Shown piece after piece: positions 1 through 6,673 of a DNA stretch of 10,456 nucleotides (positions are counted from its first letter, which is position 1; each line of letters begins with the position of its first letter). Source of the stretch: Claveliimonas stercoravium (GTDB lineage: Bacteria > Bacillota > Clostridia > Lachnospirales > Lachnospiraceae); the NCBI GenBank assembly GCA_019117345.1, contig DWZW01000137.1, positions 1 through 10,456 of the forward strand, in the 5' to 3' direction. Position numbers and translations under genes: made by a program. Under the pieces are notes generated by a model, which worked only from the letters and a program-made list of their open reading frames with translations, ran no database searches and had not been told where the DNA came from.

Positions 1-434
1 AGCTGCCCCAGGATCATGAAGGAGATGATCAGCCCGTACAGGCAGACACCTTCCGCAAGACCTACAAAGATCAGCGACTTACCAAGCACGCTGGAGTCCT
101 CACTGATGGCTCCCAGAGCGGCGCTGGCAGCGCTGGCAACGGCGATACCACCGCCGATACAGGATAAACCGGTAACCAGTGCGGCTGCGATATAGCCAAG
201 TCCTGTGGCGTTGGACGCTGCTGCCTCAGCGGCGGCGTCCGCAGCCTGCACGTCTGCTCCCTGGAACATCATGATGCTGCCGATGATACAGGCGCCAAAG
301 AAGAAAAATATATTGACTGCAAGGGCCGCCTTATAGCGCCCTTTCTTTTTCTCCCCCAGAAGATAGTACCCGAAGGGGATGATGATACTTAAGATCAGTG
401 CTGCAATGAGAATGAGTCTGGATGCAAGAGTCAT
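1..434 (-). CDS. ntpK: V-type ATPase subunit K (c-ring proteolipid), 3' end cut by window
   Basis: This is the membrane rotor-ring subunit that carries the coupling ion. The gene starts at the ATG at 434-432, two bases after the stop of subunit I, behind an AAGGAGG ribosome site at about 443-449. About 144 codons are visible, running off the window edge; the last residues read MILGQ(L), so very little is probably missing. Four hydrophobic helices are visible at roughly residues 5-27, 36-59, 77-110 and 117-143. Helices 3 and 4 form the classic glycine/alanine-rich hairpin, with the ion-binding glutamate at E128 in the motif LAEGVCLYG. Helices 1 and 2 look like a degenerate first hairpin with no acidic residue in the membrane, so each four-helix subunit offers one ion site, as in V-type rings. 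An Ala-rich linker (about 62-76) separates the hairpins. The sequence does not settle whether the ion is Na+ or H+. Confidence 0.93.
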   Translation of the reverse strand, partial: MTLASRLILIAALILSIIIPFGYYLLGEKKKGRYKAALAVNIFFFFGACIIGSIMMFQGADVQAADAAAEAAASNATGLGYIAAALVTGLSCIGGGIAVASAASAALGAISEDSSVLGKSLIFVGLAEGVCLYGLIISFMILGQ

Positions 435-436
435 AA

Positions 437-2389
437 TTAAGCTCCTCCTTTATTTTTATTCTTTTTCGTCTTGGTATATGGATCAAACGCCCGGCCGCTT
501 CCCTTGTAGAAACGGCTGAACATTTCATAGTACTCCAGACGGAGAACCTGGATCCCTACTACCAGGCCTTCCATCAGACACACAAACAGGTTGCCCAGAA
601 CGATGACCGCCCAGTTGGGGCTTCCCGCCTCCGCCCCTGCCAGCATCAGTACCACTTCCATCATGGCGGCGTGGCTGACTGCAAATGCTCCGATACGGAC
701 AAAGGAGAGGGTGTTGGAAAAGTAGCTCAGCAGTGTCTCGAACAGTTCAAAAAATCCCTCCACGAAAAACATGGCTTTGCTTTCTTCCATTTTCTTTGCC
801 TTCTTCTTGATCCTGTTTGTCAGCGGCTCCTTGAAAAGGATCAGAAGCAGCGGCACACCGAACATCACTGCCATGACAATGCCTGCGGGCATGCCATGTC
901 CCGTCATAAAAAGGACGATCACAGCCACCACCGAGGCGTAGAACACAAGTCCCGCCACGCCGTTGGCGTCAAACCAGGCCCCCGCTGTGTCGTGATCCCG
1001 CAGGGCGTTTATGATGTGCAGGATCATGGCCACAATAATGAGAGCCATACCAAAGGCCACCGCCACAATGAACACAGTGTTCAGCTTGCCCACAAAGGGG
1101 AGGGTGGTCATATGGTCAATGGGCCGCAGCCACAGTGGTTCTATAATATCTTCAAATCCGAAGACGCTTCCAAACATAAATCCGAAGATGGTGGAGAAGA
1201 TCCCCGCTGTGGCAATGATCCCGGCCAGAGGGGCCTTCTTGAAATGATAGATCAGCGCTCCCGCAATGACAAGGAGCAGCCCCTGCCCCACATCCCCGAA
1301 CATGGCTCCGAAGATAAAGGAATAGGTGATCCCCACAAACACGGTGGGATCCATCTCGCCGTGGGCCGGAAGTCCGTACATCCGCACAAACATTTCAAAA
1401 GGTTTGAAAAGCTTCGGATTTTCCAGCTTGGTTGGGGGCTCTCCAAAATAGCTGTCATGGTCGTCTTCCACCACGATGAAGATCTTGTCATCGTCCTTTG
1501 ACTCCTCCATAAATTTCTCCACGTCATCGTCTGCCATCCAGCCGCACAGGATATAGTAATCTTCCTTTTTATCCGCCACCCGGGCTGCCATTTTCCGCAC
1601 GTCAAAGTTGTGGGCCAGCTCTTCCAGCCTGTCTCTTGCCGCCACAAGGCGGGGCGCTTTCTCCCCCAGCATCGCGGCAGCTTCCTTATCTATATCGTCC
1701 ATCTCTTTCTGGATGTCATAGATCTTCTGCGCCAGCTCACGGCTGGCCTGCTCCGGAGTTCCTCTGTACTCTGCCGGAATATCGATCCTCTCAAAATGCA
1801 GGGAACGGAACACAGCGTCCACCTTCTGTGCCTCCCCGGGGGACACGAAGTAAGCGCCGTACACGCTTGTCGCATCCTGCTGCCCTTTGACGAAAATGGC
1901 TCCCAGGTCGTTCATCAGATATTTTTCCATCTTCTGGTACTGTTCCGTCGGCAGTTTCCCGAACCGGCAGGTAATGTACCGGAAAGAAAGGATCCTGCCA
2001 AGGTCCCCATCCATAGGGCGGAAGGGCTCGATGACCTTCTGCTTTGCCTGCAGTTCATCCTGCTTTCTTTTCAGCACATCTTTGCGGGCCTGGAAGGTAA
2101 GGTACTCCTCATTTGTGGTCCGGATCAGCTCAAAGATGTCATCCAGTCCCATGGATGTGTCCGGAGCAATCTTCTCCGGCTCGTTCAGATAGCTCACATA
2201 CTGCTGGGCCTTTAAAAGAGCGTCCCGGTAAGGATTGATTTCCACAAAAGGTCTTAAGTTCTCCACAGTTTTCAGCTCCGTAAGAGCTGACTCAAGCTGG
2301 ATCTCATACCTGGACAGATACAGATCCATCACCCGGTCAATGTCATCCCGCGGCCCCGATATATTGATAAATTTCATTTTTACGATCAT
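437..2389 (-). CDS. ntpI: V-type ATPase subunit I (a-type stator membrane subunit)
   Basis: A 650-residue stator subunit of normal family length; with the c-ring it forms the ion path. Residues 1-345 are a soluble arm, with helical, coiled-coil-like stretches at about 90-120 and 210-260. From about 347 the protein is membrane-embedded, opening with MDPTVFVGITYSF and the conserved FGAMFGDVGQG motif (360-370). The essential channel arginine is R565 in LSFVRIGAF, and the second conserved arginine is R617 in the last helix, which also carries E607. Both sit close to the equivalent arginines of the Thermus and Enterococcus proteins. A basic segment (526-533) and a Lys-rich C-terminus face the cytoplasm. 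The ATG overlaps the stop of subunit C as ATGA, with GGAGG nine bases upstream, which suggests translational coupling. Confidence 0.96.
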   Translation of the reverse strand: MIVKMKFINISGPRDDIDRVMDLYLSRYEIQLESALTELKTVENLRPFVEINPYRDALLKAQQYVSYLNEPEKIAPDTSMGLDDIFELIRTTNEEYLTFQARKDVLKRKQDELQAKQKVIEPFRPMDGDLGRILSFRYITCRFGKLPTEQYQKMEKYLMNDLGAIFVKGQQDATSVYGAYFVSPGEAQKVDAVFRSLHFERIDIPAEYRGTPEQASRELAQKIYDIQKEMDDIDKEAAAMLGEKAPRLVAARDRLEELAHNFDVRKMAARVADKKEDYYILCGWMADDDVEKFMEESKDDDKIFIVVEDDHDSYFGEPPTKLENPKLFKPFEMFVRMYGLPAHGEMDPTVFVGITYSFIFGAMFGDVGQGLLLVIAGALIYHFKKAPLAGIIATAGIFSTIFGFMFGSVFGFEDIIEPLWLRPIDHMTTLPFVGKLNTVFIVAVAFGMALIIVAMILHIINALRDHDTAGAWFDANGVAGLVFYASVVAVIVLFMTGHGMPAGIVMAVMFGVPLLLILFKEPLTNRIKKKAKKMEESKAMFFVEGFFELFETLLSYFSNTLSFVRIGAFAVSHAAMMEVVLMLAGAEAGSPNWAVIVLGNLFVCLMEGLVVGIQVLRLEYYEMFSRFYKGSGRAFDPYTKTKKNKNKGGA

Positions 2390-3432
2390 AGCTTGCGACC
2401 TCCCACATACTGCAGCGTCTCATCGGGAGAGACTCCGTAGCGGACGCACTCCATAGCTGTCGTCAGCTTCTCCAGTTCCTGCTCCTTCATAAAAAGATAG
2501 GTGTTGATGCAGGCAATGGAGTATGGATTGCTCCTCCTGTCCGTTATATAGAGATAATAGAGACAGTCCGCATACATCTTTTCTATCGTCAGCTGGTCCG
2601 TGAAGTGATAATGTCTCGCATAGGACGTCTTCGACACAGCGCGCTCAAAATCTTCCATCGTCTCCGCCTCCACCATCTCCTGCACCAGCTCTGTCCGCAG
2701 CTTATAATGGATGGGGATGAGCAGTGCATATATATCCGCCGGTTCCAGGCTGAAATATTTCTTGGCCCGGTAGATCCACTGGATATTCAGAAGATTGATC
2801 TTGGATCCGCAGTCTCTCGTAAATATCTCCAGTTCCTTGTTCTTCAGCACCTTTTTCCTGCTCTTCCACATGGATGTGAAGTAGTACAGGTTCAGGGCCA
2901 GGTCATAATCAAAGAGAGTCACTGCCTGTCCATCCCGGAGCTTTTTCAGTGTTCCGTAATACTCCGTATCCCTCAGGTTCTCGATGACCTCATCCGTTGT
3001 CCTGGAATGGATCAGCTTTTCAATGGAGATTTGAGAATATTTGTCGAAAAACGGCTTCTTGTAATTCAGATCAAAAGGCTCCTTGTAATGGTTGATGACA
3101 ATCCGCAGGCAGTAGTTGATCAGAGCAACCTCGTACCGCTTCAGATACAGCCGCAGGAATTTTCTCTGCTCCAGGCTGCAGAAACGGTAGATCTTCGTAT
3201 AGTCATGATATAGGGACAGCTCCAGAAGCTTTTCAATATTCCCTCTGTGGATCAGCCCCGGATCCAGGTTCTCCAGAACCTCTTTGTAAGTGGAATTCTG
3301 GATCAGCCAGGAAACTACCTCCGGCACACTCTTCATGGCTGCGATCTTTTCAAAATCCTCTTTCCAGAGAAGCTTCGCCTCCATGGCCCTGACCTTTGTG
3401 GCGATCCCGCTGTAAGCAAGTAAATTCCCCAT
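2386..3432 (-). CDS. ntpC: V-type ATPase subunit C (d/AC39-type)
   Basis: A 348-residue soluble subunit of the AC39/subunit d family, the funnel-shaped protein that sits on the K ring and links it to the central stalk. Typical features are the N-terminal NLLAYSGIATKVRAMEAKLL segment, an all-helical composition rich in Tyr and Leu, and the C-terminal segment with NPYSIACINTYLFMKEQELE that ends each threefold domain repeat in this family. The length is normal and no disruption was seen. The ATG lies three bases after the stop of the preceding stalk subunit, with GAGGTG as ribosome site. Its last bases overlap the ATG of subunit I. Placement between the stalk subunit and subunit I supports the call. 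There is no catalytic residue to identify, because the protein is structural. Confidence 0.93.
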   Translation of the reverse strand: MGNLLAYSGIATKVRAMEAKLLWKEDFEKIAAMKSVPEVVSWLIQNSTYKEVLENLDPGLIHRGNIEKLLELSLYHDYTKIYRFCSLEQRKFLRLYLKRYEVALINYCLRIVINHYKEPFDLNYKKPFFDKYSQISIEKLIHSRTTDEVIENLRDTEYYGTLKKLRDGQAVTLFDYDLALNLYYFTSMWKSRKKVLKNKELEIFTRDCGSKINLLNIQWIYRAKKYFSLEPADIYALLIPIHYKLRTELVQEMVEAETMEDFERAVSKTSYARHYHFTDQLTIEKMYADCLYYLYITDRRSNPYSIACINTYLFMKEQELEKLTTAMECVRYGVSPDETLQYVGGRKL

Positions 3433-3435
3433 AAG

Positions 3436-3747
3436 CTACACCTCTGTCATGCGGGCCAGTATCTCCTTGGCATATCTGGTATGATTTGCCTCATACTCCT
3501 GTTTAAGGAGAGCTATGGAGCCCTGGCTTCCCTCCATCTGTCCGCCAAGAAGTCTCTTCTTTTCCTCCTCCAGCTCGTCCCGGATGGCCTGCAGTTTCTT
3601 CTCTGTCTCCTCCTCCAGTTGCCTGTCAAAGGCTTTTTTTCTGTCTTCATACTCCCTGTCCAGCTCTGCCTTCTGCTCCTGAGCATGAGCCACAATGGCA
3701 GAGGCTGCATCCTCGATTTCCGTTAATCTGCCGATAACTGAGTCCAT
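3436..3747 (-). CDS. V-type ATPase peripheral-stalk subunit (G/H-type)
   Basis: A 103-residue charged protein that starts MDSVIGRLTEIEDAAS and then forms a long coiled coil (about 12-90) rich in Glu, Lys and Arg, as expected for the stalk subunit that pairs with subunit E to hold the catalytic head against rotation. It corresponds to the Thermus G subunit, to archaeal AhaH and probably to Enterococcus NtpF. The frame is open further upstream to an ATG at 3777, but the start at 3747 is preferred. It has a perfect AAGGAGG at 3754-3760 with correct spacing, and the upstream ATG would lie almost at the predicted transcription start. This is the first gene of the ATPase operon. The family is recognised mainly from coiled-coil character and context, so the exact subunit letter is less sure than the role. 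Confidence 0.85.
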   Translation of the reverse strand: MDSVIGRLTEIEDAASAIVAHAQEQKAELDREYEDRKKAFDRQLEEETEKKLQAIRDELEEEKKRLLGGQMEGSQGSIALLKQEYEANHTRYAKEILARMTEV

Positions 3748-3753
3748 AGAAAG

Positions 3754-3760
3754 CCTCCTT
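3754..3760 (-). promoter_or_regulatory. Ribosome binding site that fixes the ATPase stalk-subunit start
   Basis: The minus strand reads AAGGAGG followed by six bases and the ATG at 3747. No comparable site precedes the in-frame ATG at 3777, so this decides the start of the first ATPase gene. Confidence 0.85.
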
Positions 3761-3786
3761 TTTGTACGAAATGCCAATTTACTCTA

Positions 3787-3814
3787 ATGATACACCTTTT
3801 GAAGAAAAAATCAA
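3787..3814 (-). promoter_or_regulatory. Probable sigma-A promoter of the V-type ATPase operon
   Basis: On the minus strand a -35-like TTGATT (3814-3809) is followed by 16 bases and a -10-like TATCAT (3792-3787). The predicted transcription start, near 3780, gives a leader of about 33 bases before the start codon at 3747. The site lies between the terminator hairpin of the upstream block and the first ATPase gene, where a promoter is needed. Each hexamer has deviations from consensus, and the spacer is one base short of the optimum. Confidence 0.6.
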
Positions 3815-3818
3815 TCAC

Positions 3819-3837
3819 TTTCAGCAATATTTCAGCA
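3819..3837 (-). repeat. Direct repeat TGCTGAAA x2, 11-base period
   Basis: The minus strand contains TGCTGAAA at 3837-3830 and again at 3826-3819, with starts 11 bases apart, or about one helical turn. The pair ends four bases upstream of the predicted -35 element of the ATPase promoter. This placement fits an activator half-site pair, but chance cannot be excluded for an 8-base repeat in AT-rich DNA. Confidence 0.4.
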
Positions 3838-3846
3838 TATGAAAAT

Positions 3847-3876
3847 AGCACTGATCTCATGTCTGAAATCAGTGCC
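3847..3876 (-). terminator. Terminator hairpin closing the suf-thi-ASST block
   Basis: The minus-strand RNA can form a stem of 12 pairs plus a closing wobble, from GCACTGATTTCA and TGAGATCAGTGC (one internal G-U), around a four-base GACA loop. It is followed by UAUUUUC and preceded by GGGAAAA. The hairpin begins six bases after the stop codon of the 143-residue gene. The U-run is interrupted, but on the plus strand the stem is followed by CUUUUCCC, so a bidirectional function is possible, although no convergent gene is present. Confidence 0.75.
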
Positions 3877-3882
3877 TTTTCC

Positions 3883-4314
3883 CTATAAATATACTTTCAG
3901 ATCCTTTGAAAATTGTTCTTCCAGCTTCACCAGCTTCTCCGCCAGGGAACGGCTCTCTCTGGATGCCTCCTTGTACCTGTTCTGTGCCTCTGTAATCCCC
4001 TGGATCCCCATATTGCAGCCGTCCATAAGAAGCTTTGCGATCTGGCTGCCGCTCTCGTCTATCAGAAGTTTGACATTGGTAGTGATCCAGGACATGGCCG
4101 AGACGGCCAGCCCGGCCTGGGGCTCCTCTTCACCTTCCTCCGCCAGAAGCCTGTCCGCTTCCCTTTCCAGATCTCTGTGCTTTTTCCTGTATCCGCTGAC
4201 CAGCTCCTGCATCTTCCTGTCCTTTATATGCTCCCGTATCTGATCAATACTTTCTGCAGCCATCTTGCAGCCTTTGCTGCATTCTTCCAAAAGTTTCCTT
4301 GTCTGCTCACCCAT
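3883..4314 (-). CDS. Uncharacterised small helical protein
   Basis: A 143-residue protein with no recognised function. It is predicted to be almost wholly helical, with amphipathic segments at about 5-29, 33-60, 68-84, 87-105 and 106-138. There is no signal peptide and no convincing membrane span. Notable residues are Cys12 and Cys16 (ECSKGCKMA), H46 followed by acidic residues (HRDLEREAD), the segment MSWITTNVKLL and a third cysteine in MDGCNMGIQG. The pattern of helix pairs with a His/Glu cluster recalls ferritin-like four-helix bundles of clostridia, and I have the impression that this is a widespread clostridial hypothetical family, but metal ligands are not convincingly arranged. It lies 54 bases after the ASST gene, with GGAAGGGG or AAGGA as ribosome site, and is directly followed by the terminator, so it is the last gene of the upstream block. 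Confidence 0.8.
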   Translation of the reverse strand: MGEQTRKLLEECSKGCKMAAESIDQIREHIKDRKMQELVSGYRKKHRDLEREADRLLAEEGEEEPQAGLAVSAMSWITTNVKLLIDESGSQIAKLLMDGCNMGIQGITEAQNRYKEASRESRSLAEKLVKLEEQFSKDLKVYL

Positions 4315-4368
4315 ACGTCCTTGGCCCCTTCCTGGTATATTTGCTTTTACTGCTGCAGATAGTATGGG

Positions 4369-5712
4369 TTACAATTCGTATTTGTATACTCTGTAAATAA
4401 AGCTTTCCTTTTCCATGGTGAAGGATCTGATCAGATCGTTCTCGCTGTCGTACTCGCCCCAGATGCCCTGCATGCCGCTGTCAGCCACCACATTGTCCCC
4501 GATCTCCTGCACGCTGCTGACATAGCCCGAGTAGGGGAGCTCAAAGCTTTCCACGAGCTCATAGCTTTCGGAGGTCTCATCCACCAGATATTTGTAATAG
4601 TAGGACGTGGTCCCGTCCACAGCCTCGCTCTGGATACCGTCGATGACGCTCCAGTCAAAATCCGGCCGGGTCTCGCTGACGCCGATGTTGTTGTTGAACA
4701 TGTAAATGTAATACTGTCCCTCCGGCAGGCTCTCGTCCTCCACATAGGTGATGGAGTGCTGCCCGCCCTGACTGGCAAAATCCCCCTCCTTTTGGAGCAC
4801 CAGACCTGCCCACTCTGTATCCGACCAGACAGCAGGGTCGCTGATCATATATTCCACGGCAGGTGCGCCGTAAAGGTCCGCGATCTTGATAACGGAGGAG
4901 GTCTCTCTGGAGCTGAGGAGCACCTGTCCGTCTCCCATCCACTGGATGGTGTTGATATGCATCCAGTCCAGATCTCCGTCGCTGTTCTCCACGCAGGTCT
5001 CCTTGTAGGCTCCGAACAGGTCTCCCAGATCCAGCACTTCATCCACGGTTCCGTCTGTGACATTCAGCCGGACCACCACATCCTCCACACTGTCCTGCTC
5101 CGTGTCCGTGGCAAGGATCAATATATTTCCGTCATCGTCAAAGGCATAATCGTGATGCAGCTCATACTGGCCTAAATCATAAAACGCAGTGATCTGTCCC
5201 ATCCCATCCATCCTGGCAAGCTTTGTCTCGGATATGCTGAAGTACATGTCCTCCTCTGAGAAAAGGAGACGATGGCTGCGGTAGCCGATAATGGGGATCT
5301 CGCCCCGGAGAATACCATTATTGTCATAATAGTACATAAAATCCAGCCCATCGCTGTCATTTCCAAGGACTACATAGAGCTCCTCCCCACTGTTCCCTTC
5401 CTCTGTCTCCAGCTGCACTTCCTCCTGTCCCATCAGGCTTCCCATCTCGTAGGTGATAGTCTGTTCTTCCGTCTGCCCGTCTGTCCCTGTCAGTGCAAAG
5501 GTAATCTCGTTTTCCATGTCCGGCACCAGCCCGATCACCTGGTACTCATGCTCCAGCAGATAACTGCTGTCCTCTGTCAGCTGCTGTGTGTAGTCCGGGA
5601 TACTTTCGTCCTCCACATGGACGGTGCAGCTCACGCTCACCGGCGTCTCTGTCTGAAAATAGATGTACAGGGATTGGGTATTCGTGCCGAAGGGATTGTA
5701 CTCCACCAGCAT
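4369..5712 (-). CDS. Arylsulfate sulfotransferase (ASST family), N-terminus uncertain
   Basis: Counted from the ATG at 5712 this is 447 residues. The family (PF05935) moves sulfate from a phenolic sulfate ester to another phenol through a sulfo-histidine, without PAPS. An N-terminal beta domain (NPFGTNTQSLYIYF, about 6-19) is followed by a propeller domain. Residues matching the E. coli AssT active site are visible: HHD (186-188), H252 and N254 in DWMHINTIQW, R269 in LLSSRE, and the likely sulfate-accepting H319 in GGQHSITY. Spacings resemble those of AssT. Only two cysteines (29 and 240) occur, so the AssT active-site disulfide is absent. The protein is very acidic. Family members act outside the cytoplasm, but no signal peptide or anchor is encoded here. 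The ATG at 5712 has no ribosome site, and the frame stays open upstream for 28 codons to a TAG with no good start. The true start may lie at 5750 through a frameshift. Confidence 0.85.
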   Translation of the reverse strand: MLVEYNPFGTNTQSLYIYFQTETPVSVSCTVHVEDESIPDYTQQLTEDSSYLLEHEYQVIGLVPDMENEITFALTGTDGQTEEQTITYEMGSLMGQEEVQLETEEGNSGEELYVVLGNDSDGLDFMYYYDNNGILRGEIPIIGYRSHRLLFSEEDMYFSISETKLARMDGMGQITAFYDLGQYELHHDYAFDDDGNILILATDTEQDSVEDVVVRLNVTDGTVDEVLDLGDLFGAYKETCVENSDGDLDWMHINTIQWMGDGQVLLSSRETSSVIKIADLYGAPAVEYMISDPAVWSDTEWAGLVLQKEGDFASQGGQHSITYVEDESLPEGQYYIYMFNNNIGVSETRPDFDWSVIDGIQSEAVDGTTSYYYKYLVDETSESYELVESFELPYSGYVSSVQEIGDNVVADSGMQGIWGEYDSENDLIRSFTMEKESFIYRVYKYEL

Positions 5713-5743
5713 GTCGTCAGAGGTGTATGCTTTCTCCCTTTTT

Positions 5744-6649
5744 TCAGCATCCAGCCCCTCTCTGATCGCGCTCTGGCGGCTCTTTCCGTTCTTCTTCTAT
5801 CGCTTCCTCCTCTATGGCCTTCTCAAGATAATCGCATTCTGCCTTCTTGGGTCTTGGGATCAGCCTGGAGGCAAACTTCCCCTGCCCTCTCTTCTTTACG
5901 TAGAAATAGCCTATGAAAGAGAAGATCACAGCTCCCACAAAGTTGACGAAGAGATCCTCCATGGTGTCATTGAGGCCGATATCCAGATACCCGCCAAGGC
6001 CCAGACTTTCCCCGTTCACCGCCGCATCCGTGATATCCCGGATAATGACCGTGTGATTGCCTCCTGTGGGGTCCAGCATGACCGTACTGATGGTGTGCAG
6101 CACGGTGTCCTTCTGCATATCCAGCAGAAAGAACTTATCCATGGCAAACTCAAAAAACTCCCACACAACGCCGATGGTCATGGAAAAACAGAAAGCCACA
6201 ATGGACACAAAGACCGGCGAGAGCTGGATGGAAAATCTCTTATTCCGGTTCAGTATGTCCACAAGGGAAAATCCGATGGCTGCCATCAGAAACCCGTTCA
6301 TAGTGTGAAGGATGGTATCCCACTGGGGAATACGTATGTAATAGGCCTGGATCTCACCTAAGATCTCCGCCGCAAATATAAATAGCAGCAGGATGATCTC
6401 CAGTCCGGTGGGCAGCTCGATCTTCAGATTGACCTGTATGAAGCTTGGCACAATGAGAAGCGCCAGCGTCAGCGCACACAGGAACACATTCTCAAAATTT
6501 CGGTTAAATATCTGTAGGATCATCATGACAATGACCAATGCTCTCAGGATCACATAGACTATAAAAGAGCTCTTATGCTCCCGTATCTCCATGTGAAGAG
6601 CCTTTCCCATGACTCTCCAGCGTTTCTTCCACCGTTTTTCCTTTTTCAT
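5744..6649 (-). CDS. Polytopic membrane protein, DUF2238/YjdF-type
   Basis: A 301-residue inner-membrane protein with a strongly basic N-terminus (MKKEKRWKKRW). Hydrophobic spans lie at about 29-46, 54-73, 83-99, 113-131, 146-163 and 235-251, and a charged cytoplasmic-looking tail follows from 252. Polar motifs inside the membrane part match the pattern of the DUF2238 (PF09997, E. coli YjdF) group: WDTILHTMNGF (110-120), WEFFEF (163-168) and NDTMEDLFVNFVGA (227-240). A second DTVLHT at 181-186 echoes DTILHT at 111-116. These His/Asp/Glu clusters could bind a metal or a phosphate group, but the function is unknown. The gene starts 24 bases after thiD with only a weak purine-rich ribosome site. 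The stop overlaps an ATGCTGA that may be the original start of the ASST gene. It is not a DsbB/DsbI homologue, as no CXXC is present. Confidence 0.75.
   Translation of the reverse strand: MKKEKRWKKRWRVMGKALHMEIREHKSSFIVYVILRALVIVMMILQIFNRNFENVFLCALTLALLIVPSFIQVNLKIELPTGLEIILLLFIFAAEILGEIQAYYIRIPQWDTILHTMNGFLMAAIGFSLVDILNRNKRFSIQLSPVFVSIVAFCFSMTIGVVWEFFEFAMDKFFLLDMQKDTVLHTISTVMLDPTGGNHTVIIRDITDAAVNGESLGLGGYLDIGLNDTMEDLFVNFVGAVIFSFIGYFYVKKRGQGKFASRLIPRPKKAECDYLEKAIEEEAIEEERKEPPERDQRGAGC
5748..5763 (-). promoter_or_regulatory. Ribosome site plus ATG out of frame with the ASST gene
   Basis: The minus strand carries AGAGAGGGG (5763-5755), four bases and an ATG (5750-5748) within ATGCTGA, which overlaps the stop of the membrane-protein gene. 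This is the normal layout of a coupled start. The frame it opens begins ATG CTG AAA AAA GGG and ends after 33 codons. One extra A in the A6 run would join it to the ASST frame as MLKKREKAYTSDDMLVEY. Confidence 0.55.
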
Positions 6650-6673
6650 ATCTATCTTCTCTTTCTGCCGCTT

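Noticed and set aside
671..1501. Long plus-strand open frame (276 codons) opposite ntpI
   Set aside because: It lies wholly antisense to a gene with clear V-ATPase motifs, and its translation is unusually rich in His, Lys and Gly with no recognisable domain. It mirrors codon bias of the real gene.
3748..3777. Upstream ATG at 3777 as start of the ATPase stalk subunit
   Set aside because: It has no ribosome site and would fall almost at the predicted transcription start; the ATG at 3747 has a perfect AAGGAGG.
3839..4362. Plus-strand open frames opposite the 143-residue gene
   Set aside because: They are Ser/Leu/Phe-rich antisense shadows. The minus-strand frame has a ribosome site, a terminator after its stop and a coherent helical protein.
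4315..4368. Promoter in front of the 143-residue gene
   Set aside because: TTGTAA and TATACC-like words occur, but not at acceptable spacing, and the gap is short enough for simple read-through.
5744..5763. prfB-like programmed +1 frameshift fusing the membrane protein to ASST
   Set aside because: A purine-rich stretch does precede the TGA and ASST is in the +1 frame, but the codon before the stop (TGC) is not slip-prone and the distance is not that of prfB; a one-base change in the A-run is simpler.
5272..6361. Plus-strand open frames spanning the ASST/membrane-protein junction
   Set aside because: They overlap two minus-strand genes supported by motifs and give low-complexity, His/Leu-rich products without family features.
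5744..6649. Membrane protein as the DsbI/DsbB partner of the ASST
   Set aside because: Its four cysteines are scattered, with no CXXC or paired periplasmic cysteines, and the motifs fit the DUF2238 pattern instead.
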